Source: Pontibacillus yanchengensis
Lineage (GTDB): Bacteria; Bacillota; Bacilli; Bacillales; BH030062
NCBI RefSeq assembly: GCF_009856295.1
Contig: NZ_WMEU01000001.1
Coordinates: forward strand, 806,001-870,000
Length of the DNA stretch: 64,000 bases
Direction: 5' to 3'
The notes under the pieces were generated by a model. It saw only the letters and a program-made list of their open reading frames with translations. It was not told where the DNA came from and made no database searches. The position numbers and the translations under genes were made by a program. Below, piece by piece: positions 1 to 9,395 of the stretch (its first letter is position 1; each line of letters opens with the position of its first letter).

Positions 1-266
1 TCCATTGTTATGCTATTTCTCGAAATGGTAGATTCTTGAAAGAAAGCTTTTTCTTCTGGAATATCTAAATTATTAGAGGAAGCTCCTTCTTTCAATTCAT
101 TTACCTCTTTTTGTAATAATTGAATCCTTTTTTCTGCTTCTTTTAGGGCATCGCTTTTACCAGTATTGGATTGAAATCCCTCAGGATAAAATATCATAAC
201 ACCTAACCAAACACCTAAACCCAATCCAAACATGACTGATGTTACATATCCACCGATTCGATTCAT
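1..266 (-). CDS. N-terminal part of a membrane-anchored protein
   Basis: Only the N-terminal ~88 codons lie in the window; the gene runs off the left edge. The protein opens with MNRIGGYVTS, has one hydrophobic helix at about residues 8-28, and continues as a charged, Lys/Glu-rich stretch (about residues 40-65) that could form a coiled coil. I chose the ATG at 264-266 rather than the out-of-frame ATG 4 bases upstream because only this frame stays open and yields a membrane anchor; an AAAGGGG ribosome site precedes it. It may be one of the short, single-helix MltG/YceG-like proteins of bacilli, but the diagnostic part is missing and I do not assign a function. Confidence 0.6.
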   Translation of the reverse strand, partial: MNRIGGYVTSVMFGLGLGVWLGVMIFYPEGFQSNTGKSDALKEAEKRIQLLQKEVNELKEGASSNNLDIPEEKAFFQESTISRNSITM

Positions 267-673
267 TCATCTTACCCCTTTTCCGCTTTGCTTAAGCATC
301 TTATATAGAAGGCTCCCCCTATAAATTAGAAGTAAATAAGTTGTTATTTATTCAACCTATTCTAGTTTAAATAAGGACGGAAAAAACCTGATTAATTTAT
401 GTTGATGTTTTCCATATAGCTAACTATTTAAGTTCCTTTTTTATATGTAAAAAATATACATACTTCGCGGTTGGAAAAATGCCCCATATTCTTGCTGCTA
501 CTCCTCCTCGCCTCTGCTGTTTTTGTGATCGAGATATGGGTATTGTAGTACTGTGCACTCTAGGTGGGTATTGATAATGTAAATGGATGTTGATTAGACT
601 CTGTCCTATTAAATAGCCAGATGAGATTTCATTCTCATCTAGCTAAACTCGCTACTTTATGGACTTTATTACA
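267..673. other. intergenic, no gene seen
   Basis: AT-rich DNA between two minus-strand genes. The only ORF of note starts inside it and runs antisense to the next gene, so I treat it as a shadow. A GATCGAGATATGGG word near 528 resembles a degenerate unit of the GAGCGA phrase found elsewhere in the window. No terminator or operator is obvious. Confidence 0.4.
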
Positions 674-1267
674 TTATAATAGCCAACCCACGTACACTCC
701 TGCGAGAAAAATTGTCACCAAAAAAATAAAATGCAAAACAAACCATGCCCATCGACCATACCATAATGACTTCACGCGTATCGGTTTGCGATATTCATTC
801 GGAACAATTCGTTGACCTAAATATTCAAATATTAAAAGATAAATCCACCAAACAGCGTATGAATCGAATGTATCCCAATAATTCGTGTATTCTATAATTT
901 CTGTGTACTCTTCCAATAATTTTTCCACTAATATACCAAGATTAACCATCCCCATGTAAAAGGGGATCTTCCATGCCCAACTTCTAGGACTAAATCGAAC
1001 ACCTAATAAAACATAGTATGGAAAGGCAGTTAGAATAGCAGAAATAGGCATTTTTATACCAAGATGAAAAGGGACGACAGGAAATTTATAAAAATTCAGG
1101 AAAATAAAGATAAGACAAATAATATTTCCCATTAAGCCACTTAAAAGATATAGTAGTCCATAACGCTTCCAATTTATCCGCAATATAAAGAAAGCTCCAA
1201 ATAAACTACCTATAATGACAGATAGCATAATGAAATATTCTAATGGGTAGTTTAAAAAGTCAGACAT
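674..1267 (-). CDS. multipass membrane protein, possibly CBO0543-like
   Basis: A 197-residue integral membrane protein with about six hydrophobic helices (roughly residues 8-28, 35-58, 70-95, 105-120, 140-155, 172-195) and short aromatic-rich loops. The architecture and size resemble the CBO0543 family of Bacillus/Clostridium membrane proteins, also seen at 9396, but identity is not obvious and no biochemical role is known. I start at ATG 1267 (MSDFLNYPLE) because GGGGGAAAGG sits just upstream; a start 12 codons earlier has no ribosome site. Solitary gene, facing away from dapF's 3' end across about 420 bp. Confidence 0.6.
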   Translation of the reverse strand: MSDFLNYPLEYFIMLSVIIGSLFGAFFILRINWKRYGLLYLLSGLMGNIICLIFIFLNFYKFPVVPFHLGIKMPISAILTAFPYYVLLGVRFSPRSWAWKIPFYMGMVNLGILVEKLLEEYTEIIEYTNYWDTFDSYAVWWIYLLIFEYLGQRIVPNEYRKPIRVKSLWYGRWAWFVLHFIFLVTIFLAGVYVGWLL

Positions 1268-1512
1268 ACACCTTTCCCCCACTTCTGTGAATGTCTTATT
1301 CACAGAGAAAATATTTTCTTATTTTTGCAACTTTCTTATCTTTTTATACATTTAAAAAGGAAAACCTTTACCATATACTTTATGGTGGTTTCCCTATAGA
1401 GGAAGTATGACTATGATTTAACTACAACAAGTAAAATAATGAGTATAGGAAAATTCTTAATAGGAATCATCTCGTACATAGCTTACCTTAGAATTCGAAC
1501 AAGTTTTTTATT

Positions 1513-1530
1513 AAAGGCTGGGACAAAACT
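1513..1530 (+). repeat. GGCTGGGACA-type short intergenic repeat
   Basis: The string AAAGGCTGGGACAAAACT matches a phrase that recurs, without annotation, in intergenic regions of many Firmicutes. It directly precedes the terminator hairpin at 1584-1643. Confidence 0.35.
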
Positions 1531-1583
1531 ATAATAACCAGTTCTAAAGCCGAATGATATTAAGAAAACAGAAATTTATAAAG

Positions 1584-1643
1584 AAAAAATCCGAACTATT
1601 TCGAATCCTCAAAAGAAGATTTCGAATTATAGTTCGGATTTTT
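1584..1643 (-). terminator. bidirectional terminator downstream of dapF
   Basis: Arms AAAAATCCGAACTAT and ATAGTTCGGATTTTT pair, continued by an inner TTCGAA pairing, with A-run and T-run on opposite sides. It can end dapF transcription on the minus strand and any plus-strand readthrough. Confidence 0.75.
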
Positions 1644-1688
1644 AATAGGCTATAAACAACATCGAACATATTTAAAGATTTCAAAGAC

Positions 1689-2669
1689 TTACTCATGAGC
1701 AGCTAGGTTAATTTCTTCTTTCGCATGTTCTTGTAATTTAGCATAAGCTTGTTTCTCTTGCTCAAATCCTTCACGATTGGATTGTTCTTCAAACGTATAA
1801 TGTTCAAATTCCACATTGAGTGATGTTCTATATTCATACGTTGCGTTACCTCTTAACTTAATGAAATATTCATCACCTTGTTTTTCCACCACGCAAATCA
1901 CAAAGCCACCACGGTTGTAGACATAAATTTCTTCACTAAGTTGATTAATTTCTAACAACACAGTTGTTAATGAAGAAGCAGACATGGCTGTTCCACAAGC
2001 ATTGGTCAATCCGACACCTCGCTCATAGGTGCGCACAAAAATCTTTTGATCTCCCAATGGTTGAATGAAACTAACATTTACACCAGACGGCAATAAATTC
2101 TTATCTTCATTAGCTTGCTTTCCGATAGAAGAAAGATTCTCATCATGGATTTCAGGTACCATTGTAATTAAATGGGGATTGGGAACAGATACAGCTGTAA
2201 ATGTTAGGTCCTCTGATAAATTTTCAATCGGCAACTCCACATGTAGCTTTTTCTCTGTTTTCATAAACAATTGTGGATCTAAACGGACTGGCTCAATAGA
2301 TACCTCGTAAGCAGGGACATCATCATAGATTTCCCCTTTTTTAACAACGGATAAATCTGCTTCTTTCGTTTCCACCATTATTTCGTTTCTGTCTAATTGC
2401 TCACATACATAACGCCCGACACAACGAAGTCCATTTCCACACATTTCAGCCTCAGAACCATCTGGATTAAACATTCTCATACGAGCATCTGCATGGTCAC
2501 TAGGCATCGTGAATAAAATTCCATCAGCTCCAATTAATCCGTCTCGATCACATAGCATAGTTGCAATCGATACTCGATCAACCTCACTAAAATGATACGT
2601 ATGGAACAGTTCATCTATAAGTACAAAGTCATTATTCGATCCGTGACACTTTATAATTTCTATGTTCAA
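1689..2669 (-). CDS. dapF: diaminopimelate epimerase
   Basis: Interconverts LL- and meso-diaminopimelate, the last shared step to lysine and peptidoglycan cross-linking. The 326-residue product shows both catalytic cysteines: MCGNGLRC (Cys about 77) and NACGTA (Cys about 225), with the substrate-binding NPH (His about 166) and ERG (Glu about 216). The usual ERGAGET...ACGTG is here ERGVGLTNACGT, so the second Glu of that loop is Leu. A Glu/Lys-rich tail of about 40 residues extends past the usual ~280-residue family length. I start at TTG 2669, spaced 8 nt from AAGGGAG; the in-frame GTG at 2678 overlaps that ribosome site. Monocistronic, with its own terminator. Confidence 0.93.
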   Translation of the reverse strand: MNIEIIKCHGSNNDFVLIDELFHTYHFSEVDRVSIATMLCDRDGLIGADGILFTMPSDHADARMRMFNPDGSEAEMCGNGLRCVGRYVCEQLDRNEIMVETKEADLSVVKKGEIYDDVPAYEVSIEPVRLDPQLFMKTEKKLHVELPIENLSEDLTFTAVSVPNPHLITMVPEIHDENLSSIGKQANEDKNLLPSGVNVSFIQPLGDQKIFVRTYERGVGLTNACGTAMSASSLTTVLLEINQLSEEIYVYNRGGFVICVVEKQGDEYFIKLRGNATYEYRTSLNVEFEHYTFEEQSNREGFEQEKQAYAKLQEHAKEEINLAAHE

Positions 2670-2776
2670 GAAAGCCACTCCCTTTCTTACAGTACGTACT
2701 CTATGTTATTGTCCTTTTTTTTAGTTGTTTTTTCAAGCCCAAAGAGTTAGTTTCGCACCCTTTTACTATTAAAATG

Positions 2777-2812
2777 TAAAAAAGTCTCCAAGGAATGGTA
2801 TTCCATGGAGAC
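2777..2812 (-). terminator. rho-independent terminator of trhO
   Basis: GTCTCCA pairs with TGGAGAC around an inner GGAAT/ATTCC pairing, followed on the minus strand by six Ts. Confidence 0.85.
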
Positions 2813-2832
2813 AACTAAATTCTATTCACTTA

Positions 2833-3804
2833 TTATGAAGCTTGGCTTTCGCCTTCTCCTAGCGCATGAAGAAGTTCATTAATTTCATCTTGATTCATAT
2901 TATGCTCTTCTACATAACGGTTACGTTCATGGACTCTACATTCAGGTGTACAGCCTCTCATATATTTGTGCTCATTTTCTTCCGAGCATAGAATTTGCTT
3001 ATTACAGTCAGGATTAGAACAGTTTACATATCGTTCACATGGTTCACCGTCAAAGTGATCAACTCCTACGACAACATGTTCTGTCTGGTTAACTGGAACA
3101 CTAATACGTTCATCAAACACATACATTTGACCATCCCATAGCTGACCTTGTACTTCTGGGTCCTTGCTATAAGTGGCAATTCCTCCGTGAAGCTGTCCCA
3201 CGTTCTCAAAGCCTTCTTGCTTCAACCAGCCAGAGAACTTTTCACAACGAATTCCGCCTGTACAATACGTTAGAATTTGTTTACCTTCTAACATTTCTTT
3301 ATTCTCGCGAACCCATTCTGGTAGTTCACGGAATGAATTAATGTCTGGACGAATAGCACCACGAAAATGACCGAGGTCATACTCATAATCATTTCGGGCA
3401 TCAAGGATAATCGTATTTTCATCGTGCATTTTTTGATAAAATTCTTTCGGTTCAAGGTACTCCCCTGTAAGATCATGAGGATTTATATCATCCTCAAGAC
3501 GCAACGTTACCAGTTCAGGGCGTGGACGAACGTGCATTTTCTTAAATGCGTGACCACTTGCTTCATCAATCTTAAATGGCATATCGGCAAAACGAGGGTC
3601 ATTGTTCATCGCTTCCATATACTTCTTTGTTTGTTCTTTCGGTCCTGATACTGTACCGTTAATCCCTTCTGATGCTACAAGGATTCTTCCCTTTAACCCC
3701 AAGCTATTGCAAAACTCTAGATGATCTTGTGCAAATTGCTCAGGATCTTCCATCGTTACATATTTATAATAAAGCAATACTTGATAATTGTTTTTCTCTT
3801 CCAT
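2833..3804 (-). CDS. trhO: tRNA uridine(34) hydroxylase, rhodanese family
   Basis: TrhO-family proteins hydroxylate the wobble uridine of certain tRNAs using a rhodanese-like domain. In the 323-residue product the N-terminal acylphosphatase-like part (about 1-95, with [12 protein letters not shown]) is followed by the rhodanese domain (about 120-215), whose catalytic cysteine lies in YCTGGIRC (about 181). The C-terminal segment carries a cluster of CxxC-like cysteines (CSNPDC, CTPEC) that could bind metal. Start ATG 3804 is spaced 8 nt from AGGTGG; an in-frame GTG four codons earlier lies inside that ribosome site. Single gene with its own terminator. Confidence 0.92.
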   Translation of the reverse strand: MEEKNNYQVLLYYKYVTMEDPEQFAQDHLEFCNSLGLKGRILVASEGINGTVSGPKEQTKKYMEAMNNDPRFADMPFKIDEASGHAFKKMHVRPRPELVTLRLEDDINPHDLTGEYLEPKEFYQKMHDENTIILDARNDYEYDLGHFRGAIRPDINSFRELPEWVRENKEMLEGKQILTYCTGGIRCEKFSGWLKQEGFENVGQLHGGIATYSKDPEVQGQLWDGQMYVFDERISVPVNQTEHVVVGVDHFDGEPCERYVNCSNPDCNKQILCSEENEHKYMRGCTPECRVHERNRYVEEHNMNQDEINELLHALGEGESQAS

Positions 3805-3894
3805 TGTTGATTCCACCTATCTATTTATATTTGCAGGATATAAAATTAGGCAACTGAGCTGTTGATGGTAATATTGATCACCAGGGCGTTTTTT

Positions 3895-4105
3895 AAAAGA
3901 AAGGCGCAAGTGACCTAAGAGCAACGTATATGCTGCGGCCTATACGATGTAGGTTGGTTCGATGTTGCTACATGAAGTAGCGGTTTTAATCGAACTTCCC
4001 CTGTTTTCGTAGGAGATAAAGGAAACACAAAAACATACGTGATTCGATGTTAACTTATCGTACGGAGACGAGGGAAGCATACTACTTGCTGGGCGCTGGA
4101 CCTAT
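3895..4105 (+). repeat. interspersed ~210-bp structured repeat, copy A
   Basis: Full-length copy of the element that recurs through the window. It contains stem 1 (CCTAT/GTAGG), a nested stem 2 (TTCGAT...ATCGAA enclosing GCTAC/GTAGC), a CGAT/ATCG stem, and the 3' end GCTGGGCGCTGG. No ORF. Confidence 0.8.
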
Positions 4106-4270
4106 ACATATAAGAGTCAAAACTTATACTTTCTTACTTGCTAATAAAAAACGAACACCTCTTAAAACCACCTTTATCCATACTACAACGTAATATTATA
4201 AAGCTATAGGTGGTTGTTTTGCAATAGTTAAATTTGGTAATAACTAATTCTATTGTTGAAGTGATTATGT

Positions 4271-4747
4271 TTACTTGAACGATTTAGAAACTTCCATTAA
4301 ATCTTTTTGTGTAACCTTTGTTTCTGATTGCTTAGCAAAATACTTGAGAGTATAGTGGACATCATTTTGAGTCCACTTCAATAACTTCGTACCAGCATTA
4401 TTGGTATAATACTTTCCTTGAACATTACCTATTTTAACTTCTTTATAATCTTTCTCTGAAACAGAGGATACATTACCACTATTTGTTATTTGTAGACCTA
4501 TATGTTCATTATGTTCTCCAAGAAAATCAATTATTAGTGTTTTAATAGATTCCTTTTCTATAGGAGGTTTACTAAATTCTGCTTCCCTCACCTCAAATGG
4601 AAGCTTTGTTGGAAGTTTAACATAAAAATACTGGTCTTCTATTCGCTTTTTTAAATCGTCATGATTAAAATCTTGAAGATCAGTACTTCCGCTACAGCTT
4701 GTTAATAGGAATGGAATAGTAAATAACAAGAAAATACATTTTTTCAT
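4271..4747 (-). CDS. secreted lipoprotein, DUF4367-like
   Basis: The 158-residue product has a lipoprotein signal peptide with lipobox LLTSC (Cys 18), so it should be anchored to the outer face of the membrane. The mature part ends in a pattern (LKWTQNDVHYTLKY...LMEVSKSF) typical of DUF4367-like domains found in bacillar lipoproteins and sporulation-associated proteins. The start ATG 4747 is the only one that places the hydrophobic core directly after MKK. No partner gene is evident; it stands between a repeat copy and the Dabb gene. Function unknown. Confidence 0.75.
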   Translation of the reverse strand: MKKCIFLLFTIPFLLTSCSGSTDLQDFNHDDLKKRIEDQYFYVKLPTKLPFEVREAEFSKPPIEKESIKTLIIDFLGEHNEHIGLQITNSGNVSSVSEKDYKEVKIGNVQGKYYTNNAGTKLLKWTQNDVHYTLKYFAKQSETKVTQKDLMEVSKSFK

Positions 4748-4849
4748 ATAACCACTCTATTTCTTCCATGTAACTTAATCAATCTTTTAAATCGATTAAC
4801 GAAAAAAACTGAAAATCAACTTATCGATCTCCACATTTTCAATCTATAC

Positions 4850-5143
4850 TTATAATTCAAAATCCACCACAATGATATCTGATAGTCCTATTTCTTTTAG
4901 GTATGAGACTACTTCTTGATGTTTTTCGTGTGGTCCATACTCTTCAAGGGATTGTTTATCTTCAAAGCGTACGGTTAAGCCTACATCAAATCCTTGACTT
5001 CTATCTGAAAAGTTCAATCCGGCTTGGATATCCACTATTCCAGGAATCTTCTGTTTAAGCGATTTCAATTGATTAATTGCTTCCTTTTTTTCATGCTCTG
5101 ATGTTTTTTCGTTAAATTTAAATATTACTATGTGTTCGATCAT
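4850..5143 (-). CDS. Dabb (stress-responsive A/B barrel) protein
   Basis: A 97-residue protein with the Dabb signature: N-terminal IEHIVIFKF, a central helix, GLNFS, and C-terminal FEDKQSLEEY...HQEVV. Dabb proteins are small ferredoxin-fold dimers, variously linked to stress or to polyketide cyclisation; no reaction can be assigned here. I prefer ATG 5143 (MIEHIV) to the ATG four codons upstream because the latter abuts the AAAGG ribosome site. Monocistronic. Confidence 0.8.
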   Translation of the reverse strand: MIEHIVIFKFNEKTSEHEKKEAINQLKSLKQKIPGIVDIQAGLNFSDRSQGFDVGLTVRFEDKQSLEEYGPHEKHQEVVSYLKEIGLSDIIVVDFEL

Positions 5144-5497
5144 TGTATTTTTCATCCTTTCAACTAATAAAGACTTTCATAGCAATTAAGTCCACTCAAT
5201 CACTATTTATTGTGAGTTCATTATACCATTTAAGCACTCGTGAAAGCTTTTAATATAAATATGAATAATCTTTTCAAATTGAGCATTAAATTCCCAAATG
5301 ACCTTCTTTACTTTATTATAAAGAATTAATTATTCGGAATTTGGAAAGGTAATATTAAGTAACTATCGCACTCTAGAAGCTTTGCTAATCAACTCTATTT
5401 CATAAAAAGTCTGTTGCACTTTAATACGCATTATCTGCAAGTCCCCCTCTACTATCATGAACTTGATTAATACTACCTTAAGAAAGGAGCATCCTTC
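5144..5497. other. intergenic region ahead of the TerC gene
   Basis: AT-rich, no ORF. TerC-family genes of the YkoY type are often controlled by the yybP-ykoY manganese riboswitch, but I do not find that motif's conserved core here. An AGAAAGGAG ribosome site ends the region. Confidence 0.4.
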
Positions 5498-6271
5498 ATG
5501 GAATCAATCTGGTTGGAATACGGTTGGACTTTATTAATACTCATAGGTCTTGAGGGATTATTATCAGCTGATAATGCGCTTGTCCTTGCTGTTATAGCCA
5601 AACATTTACCAAAAGAAGAAAAGGAAAAGGCAATTAAATATGGGATTTTTATGGCCTTTGCATTCAGGTTCATTGCCCTTTTTGCTATTTCGTTTATTGC
5701 TAACGTGTGGCAAATACAAGCCATTGGAGCAGCTTATCTCCTTTATTTAGGGTTAAAACATGTTATAAAGGCTCAGTTTGGAAATGAAAATGAAAACATG
5801 GAGAATGACATAGAAAAAGAAGCTGCTGGTAAAGGCTTTTGGCCAACAGTAGGTAAGATAGCTCTAGCGGACCTTGCTTTTGCAATTGATTCTATTCTCG
5901 CTGCTGTCGCCCTTGCACTCGGTCTTCCAGATTCTCCTATTGATGATTTTGGGGGAATGGATGGCGGAAAATTTATCATCGTTGTACTCGGAGGCATTGC
6001 AGGGCTTATTTTAATAAAATACGCTGCTACTTGGTTCGTGAAATTGCTCGAAAAACGCCCAGCATTAGAAACAACCGCTTATGCCATTGTAGCTTGGGTC
6101 GGAGTTAAATTAGCAGTTATCACACTTGCTCATAAGGATATTGGTTTATTGGATCACCACTTCCCACATAGCACAAGTTGGACATTAACATTCTACGGAG
6201 TTTTGGTAGCAATTGCATTATTTGGATGGTTTGCACCAGGAAATAAACTTACCAATAAGCACGACAGATGA
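5498..6271 (+). CDS. TerC-family integral membrane protein, YkoY/YjbE type
   Basis: A 257-residue membrane protein with about seven helices and both TerC hallmarks: LSADNALVLAV (about residues 22-33) and ADLAFAIDSILAA (about 125-137), whose acidic residues lie in the membrane and are thought to handle metal. Bacillus relatives (YkoY, YjbE/MeeY) take part in manganese export or metallation of exported proteins. The ATG follows AGAAAGGAG at good spacing. It stands alone between divergent neighbours, so context does not narrow the substrate. Confidence 0.85.
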   Translation: MESIWLEYGWTLLILIGLEGLLSADNALVLAVIAKHLPKEEKEKAIKYGIFMAFAFRFIALFAISFIANVWQIQAIGAAYLLYLGLKHVIKAQFGNENENMENDIEKEAAGKGFWPTVGKIALADLAFAIDSILAAVALALGLPDSPIDDFGGMDGGKFIIVVLGGIAGLILIKYAATWFVKLLEKRPALETTAYAIVAWVGVKLAVITLAHKDIGLLDHHFPHSTSWTLTFYGVLVAIALFGWFAPGNKLTNKHDR

Positions 6272-6383
6272 GTATGCTTTCTTAAATAGATATAAAAACG
6301 TATTGATTATATAATAGATCATGTCGGGGAAGGTGCTGAAGAAAGGTAGTTATAAAATGTGATTTGTACTAAACATATGAAAT

Positions 6384-6417
6384 AGGCACGGTTAACCACC
6401 TCAGATTAACCGTGCCT
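6384..6417. terminator. hairpin between convergent genes
   Basis: Perfect 12-bp inverted repeat AGGCACGGTTAA/TTAACCGTGCCT between convergent genes. The T-run is poor on both strands, so termination may be weak or aided. Confidence 0.6.
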
Positions 6418-6425
6418 TGTCCATT

Positions 6426-7925
6426 CTAGGAATAATGTTGATTTTTCATTTCTGATTTAATTACATTCATCGTTTCGTCTTCACTCAAATAGGAATGAGA
6501 TATACCTAATGCCTCGAGTAACGGTTTTATCATTTCATATAAAGCTTTATTGGCGACTTGTACTTCATTTGGAACACCTAAGCTCATAAATTGATCTTTT
6601 ATAAATTGCTGAATATGAGAAGGTGGTAAAGCTGGGTGCACTTGAGCGTCAAGCATTTGTTGCTGTTCTGGTGCAAAAAAGACCGTAACTTCAACATAAT
6701 ATGGACGCACACCATTTTCCTCCTGAACAGGGTCTGGTAAGAAAAATTGATCTAAACGCATCGGCTCATCTAGACGTTTTTGAAATTTTAATGGTTCTAT
6801 TTCTTCTTGTGCTAAATATAGTGTGTGGTCATACTTTACATCTTCAACATGCGCGATAAGGGTAGATACTTCAAACCCACCTGTAGCTTCTAAGATTGCA
6901 AAATACTCTGGTGGCTTCGTTGCAATTTCTTTCTCATCAATATCTGAACGTAATAACTCAAGTAACACAGATAAAATGTAATTAACATGTTTCTTTTCTT
7001 TTTCATCCACATACCACGGATGATAAGTTGGTAAAAAGCTTCGAAGTTGTGGCCACTGGTTTTCACCTCTGAAAGTTAACTGCTGTTCTTTAATTTCCTC
7101 ATAATCTCTTTTGGTTAGTTCTTCTTTGTCCACAAATGTTACTAACAAGTTTTGCATCTCATACGTATCTTCTTCTTCAAATTGACCTTTCAAAATTTTG
7201 TCCATCTCTCGCAAACCTTGTGCTCCAAAATAAATAGCAACGCCAAATTCTTGTCCACTTTTTCCTAAAATAGAACAAAAACTGAATTGGCCAAAATCTT
7301 CTTGCCATTCAGAAGGGTTTTCTATAGCAATCACCTGATGATCACTTATTTTCTTCCAAGGCTTACGCTGTTTTAACTCTACGATATTCTCATATAACTC
7401 TTCATTTATATCCTCTTGAGACTTTTCTTTTTCATGAAATGTTGCAAGTAACTTACTATTTATAGCATCAACATATGCTTTCTCATCCTTAATAGACTCA
7501 GAACCTTCCCATGTCAATCTACCATCTTCTTCAGGGGCCGTCCCTTTCACTCTGGTACAACGGGGATAAATCATGTTTGGTTGTAATTCTAATGTCTCTT
7601 CTAATTCAATTGTGTGTACCCAGTCATCACCGAAGTCATATTGATACGTACATGTTTCACCCGGTGATGTTAACCATGCATCTATTCTTTCATTTGCCTC
7701 AAAATAATCAACTGTAAACAGATCCTCTCCTGGGCTCATACCTATTTTCACTGGTACTTCATTATTCTGAAGTATAGTAAACATGTGGATATGGCTATCC
7801 AGCCAATTAAAGCAAGATTGGATTACATTATGGAGATTCTGGAATGTGAAATTTGAAGGAATTTCCACCCTCCTCCATACTGAAGTTTCTTCACCTTCTA
7901 GTTTTATCTTTAATTGATAAATCAT
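6426..7925 (-). CDS. pRiA4b ORF-3-like domain protein
   Basis: A 499-residue cytoplasmic protein. Residues about 1-175 match the plasmid pRiA4b ORF-3 domain: YQLKIKLEG, VWRRVEIP, LHNVIQ, YDFGDDWVH, and a Cys-containing YPRCTRVKG. The rest is a longer domain (FCSILGKSGQEFGVAIYFG near residue 215) that recurs beside this domain in Firmicutes but has no known activity. ATG 7925 is spaced 4 nt from GAGGAGG; a longer reading frame begins 21 codons upstream without a ribosome site. Monocistronic. Function unknown. Confidence 0.8.
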   Translation of the reverse strand: MIYQLKIKLEGEETSVWRRVEIPSNFTFQNLHNVIQSCFNWLDSHIHMFTILQNNEVPVKIGMSPGEDLFTVDYFEANERIDAWLTSPGETCTYQYDFGDDWVHTIELEETLELQPNMIYPRCTRVKGTAPEEDGRLTWEGSESIKDEKAYVDAINSKLLATFHEKEKSQEDINEELYENIVELKQRKPWKKISDHQVIAIENPSEWQEDFGQFSFCSILGKSGQEFGVAIYFGAQGLREMDKILKGQFEEEDTYEMQNLLVTFVDKEELTKRDYEEIKEQQLTFRGENQWPQLRSFLPTYHPWYVDEKEKKHVNYILSVLLELLRSDIDEKEIATKPPEYFAILEATGGFEVSTLIAHVEDVKYDHTLYLAQEEIEPLKFQKRLDEPMRLDQFFLPDPVQEENGVRPYYVEVTVFFAPEQQQMLDAQVHPALPPSHIQQFIKDQFMSLGVPNEVQVANKALYEMIKPLLEALGISHSYLSEDETMNVIKSEMKNQHYS

Positions 7926-8016
7926 AATTTCCTCCTCTGACACTCTTGATGTAGGAACTGAAGCAATGCGTAAGCTCCCATAGAGCACAGTCTTTTTGAT
8001 ATAAAGTAATCAAGAA

Positions 8017-8036
8017 GCTAGCCGGGCGCTGGAGTA
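8017..8036 (+). repeat. 3'-end fragment of the interspersed repeat
   Basis: CTAGCCGGGCGCTGGAG matches the 3' end of the ~210-bp element (TAGTCGCTGGGCGCTGGAG); the rest is missing. Confidence 0.5.
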
Positions 8037-8108
8037 AGATGTAGGCAGGATGTAGTAGAAAATTAAAGTTCCTCCCCCTTTAGAGCTGTGATAAACTAGA
8101 ATATATAG

Positions 8109-8114
8109 TATAAT
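8109..8114 (+). promoter_or_regulatory. -10 box ahead of the YtzI-like gene
   Basis: A perfect TATAAT lies 30 nt before the GTG start, but the expected -35 position (CTGTGA) is weak. Confidence 0.35.
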
Positions 8115-8143
8115 TGTTCGTTTAGTTAAGGAGGGAACATCAC

Positions 8144-8305
8144 GTGTTTGCCATATTAATTGTATGCATGATTATCATGGTTGCAGTGCTTCTTCTAACG
8201 ATGGCTGCTATTTCAAAGGGCTATCAATATAACCATACTGTCGACCCTTTACCAGATGAAATTCCAGCCAATCACAATGAAAACCACTTCAATGAAAAAT
8301 CATAA
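8144..8305 (+). CDS. YtzI-like small membrane protein (53 aa)
   Basis: A short gene read from a GTG start 7 nt after AAGGAGGG. The 53-residue product has one transmembrane helix (about residues 2-22) followed by AISKGYQYNHTVDP and an acidic, Asn/His-rich tail. The AISKGY...HTVDP block is what I recognise from Bacillus YtzI-type proteins. No function is established. It is flanked by its own -10 box and a strong terminator, so it is probably transcribed alone. Confidence 0.7.
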   Translation: MFAILIVCMIIMVAVLLLTMAAISKGYQYNHTVDPLPDEIPANHNENHFNEKS

Positions 8306-8326
8306 TAACCAAACATTATATAAATA

Positions 8327-8358
8327 CTCCTTCCTGCTTAAGGAAGGAGATTTTTTAT
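8327..8358 (+). terminator. terminator of the YtzI-like gene
   Basis: CTCCTTCCT pairs with AGGAAGGAG across a 5-nt loop, followed by ATTTTTT. Confidence 0.88.
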
Positions 8359-8534
8359 AAACGGAAGCTATTTCGATACCATTCCTTAGCATTCCCTAAT
8401 CGTATGTAAACTCAAACATAAGGTCGATTAGTAAAAGATTCGGTTATAGAAATAAAAGTAGGTATAAGTTTGTGTCTAGACGAAAAAAACGGGTATTCTA
8501 TTAGAAGAGCTACCAATAGAGGAGGATATTATTT

Positions 8535-9230
8535 ATGTGGAACAATCCATTAGCAACTCATATAAAGTGGTCAAACGAAATTTCAAATATTGAGGCCAAG
8601 CAACATGTTGCGGACCAAATCGCACAAAGAGCTAAAGATGGTGACGTTATAGGGATTGGCTCAGGATCTACTGCTTTTCTAGCCCTCCAATCCATTGCCC
8701 AGTATGTAAAGGAAAAAGGATATAAAGTTACTGCTATTCCTACTTCCCAAGAGGTTATGATGACATGTACAACGCTTGGCATCCCCACTACGACCCTTGC
8801 CACAGCAAAACCAGACTGGGCATTTGATGGTGCAGATGAAGTAGACCCAAACCACAATTTAATAAAAGGGCGAGGGGGGGCCATGTTTCACGAAAAACTC
8901 GTTATGGCCAGCTCCCCAGAAAATTATATCCTGATTGATCAAAGCAAATTCGTTAACCATTTAGGTCAAAAATTCCCTGTGCCAATTGAAGTTGATCAAC
9001 GTGCACTTCACCTAGTGGAAACGAAACTATCTACTTTTCCAGTTGAACAAGTCCAATTACGTCAAGCTACAGCTAAAGACGGACCTGTTATCACAGAAGC
9101 TGGTAACCTCATTCTCGATGTCCATTTTTCCACTATTGATAAAAAGGATGAAGTTAGACTTGCGGGAATTCCAGGCGTTATTGAAACAGGATTGTTCATT
9201 GATTACGATGTTAACATTTTATCTATCTAA
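8535..9230 (+). CDS. rpiA: ribose-5-phosphate isomerase A
   Basis: Interconverts ribose 5-phosphate and ribulose 5-phosphate in the non-oxidative pentose phosphate pathway. The 231-residue protein has all RpiA signatures: phosphate loop GSGST (about 42-46), DGADEVDP (98-105), KGRGGAMFHEKL (111-122, with catalytic Glu near 120 and the conserved Lys), SKFV, and IETGLF near the C terminus. The ATG is spaced 9 nt from GAGGAGG. An N-terminal extension of about 17 residues precedes the usual start of homology. Monocistronic. Confidence 0.95.
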   Translation: MWNNPLATHIKWSNEISNIEAKQHVADQIAQRAKDGDVIGIGSGSTAFLALQSIAQYVKEKGYKVTAIPTSQEVMMTCTTLGIPTTTLATAKPDWAFDGADEVDPNHNLIKGRGGAMFHEKLVMASSPENYILIDQSKFVNHLGQKFPVPIEVDQRALHLVETKLSTFPVEQVQLRQATAKDGPVITEAGNLILDVHFSTIDKKDEVRLAGIPGVIETGLFIDYDVNILSI

Positions 9231-9395
9231 AAATAGATTACTTAGCAATGTCTTTTCGCAACATTTTGAACCATATAGAGAAAGGTAGTGACTTCACACT
9301 AATTTGCACACCTAAAATTGCCACACTGAATAATAAAGATAGCACAAGTAAAAAATAAAAATCACTCTCTATAATACACAATGTGGTGATTATTA

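Noticed and set aside
5144..5497. Possible yybP-ykoY manganese riboswitch before the TerC gene
   Set aside because: The conserved core of that riboswitch is not present in the leader.
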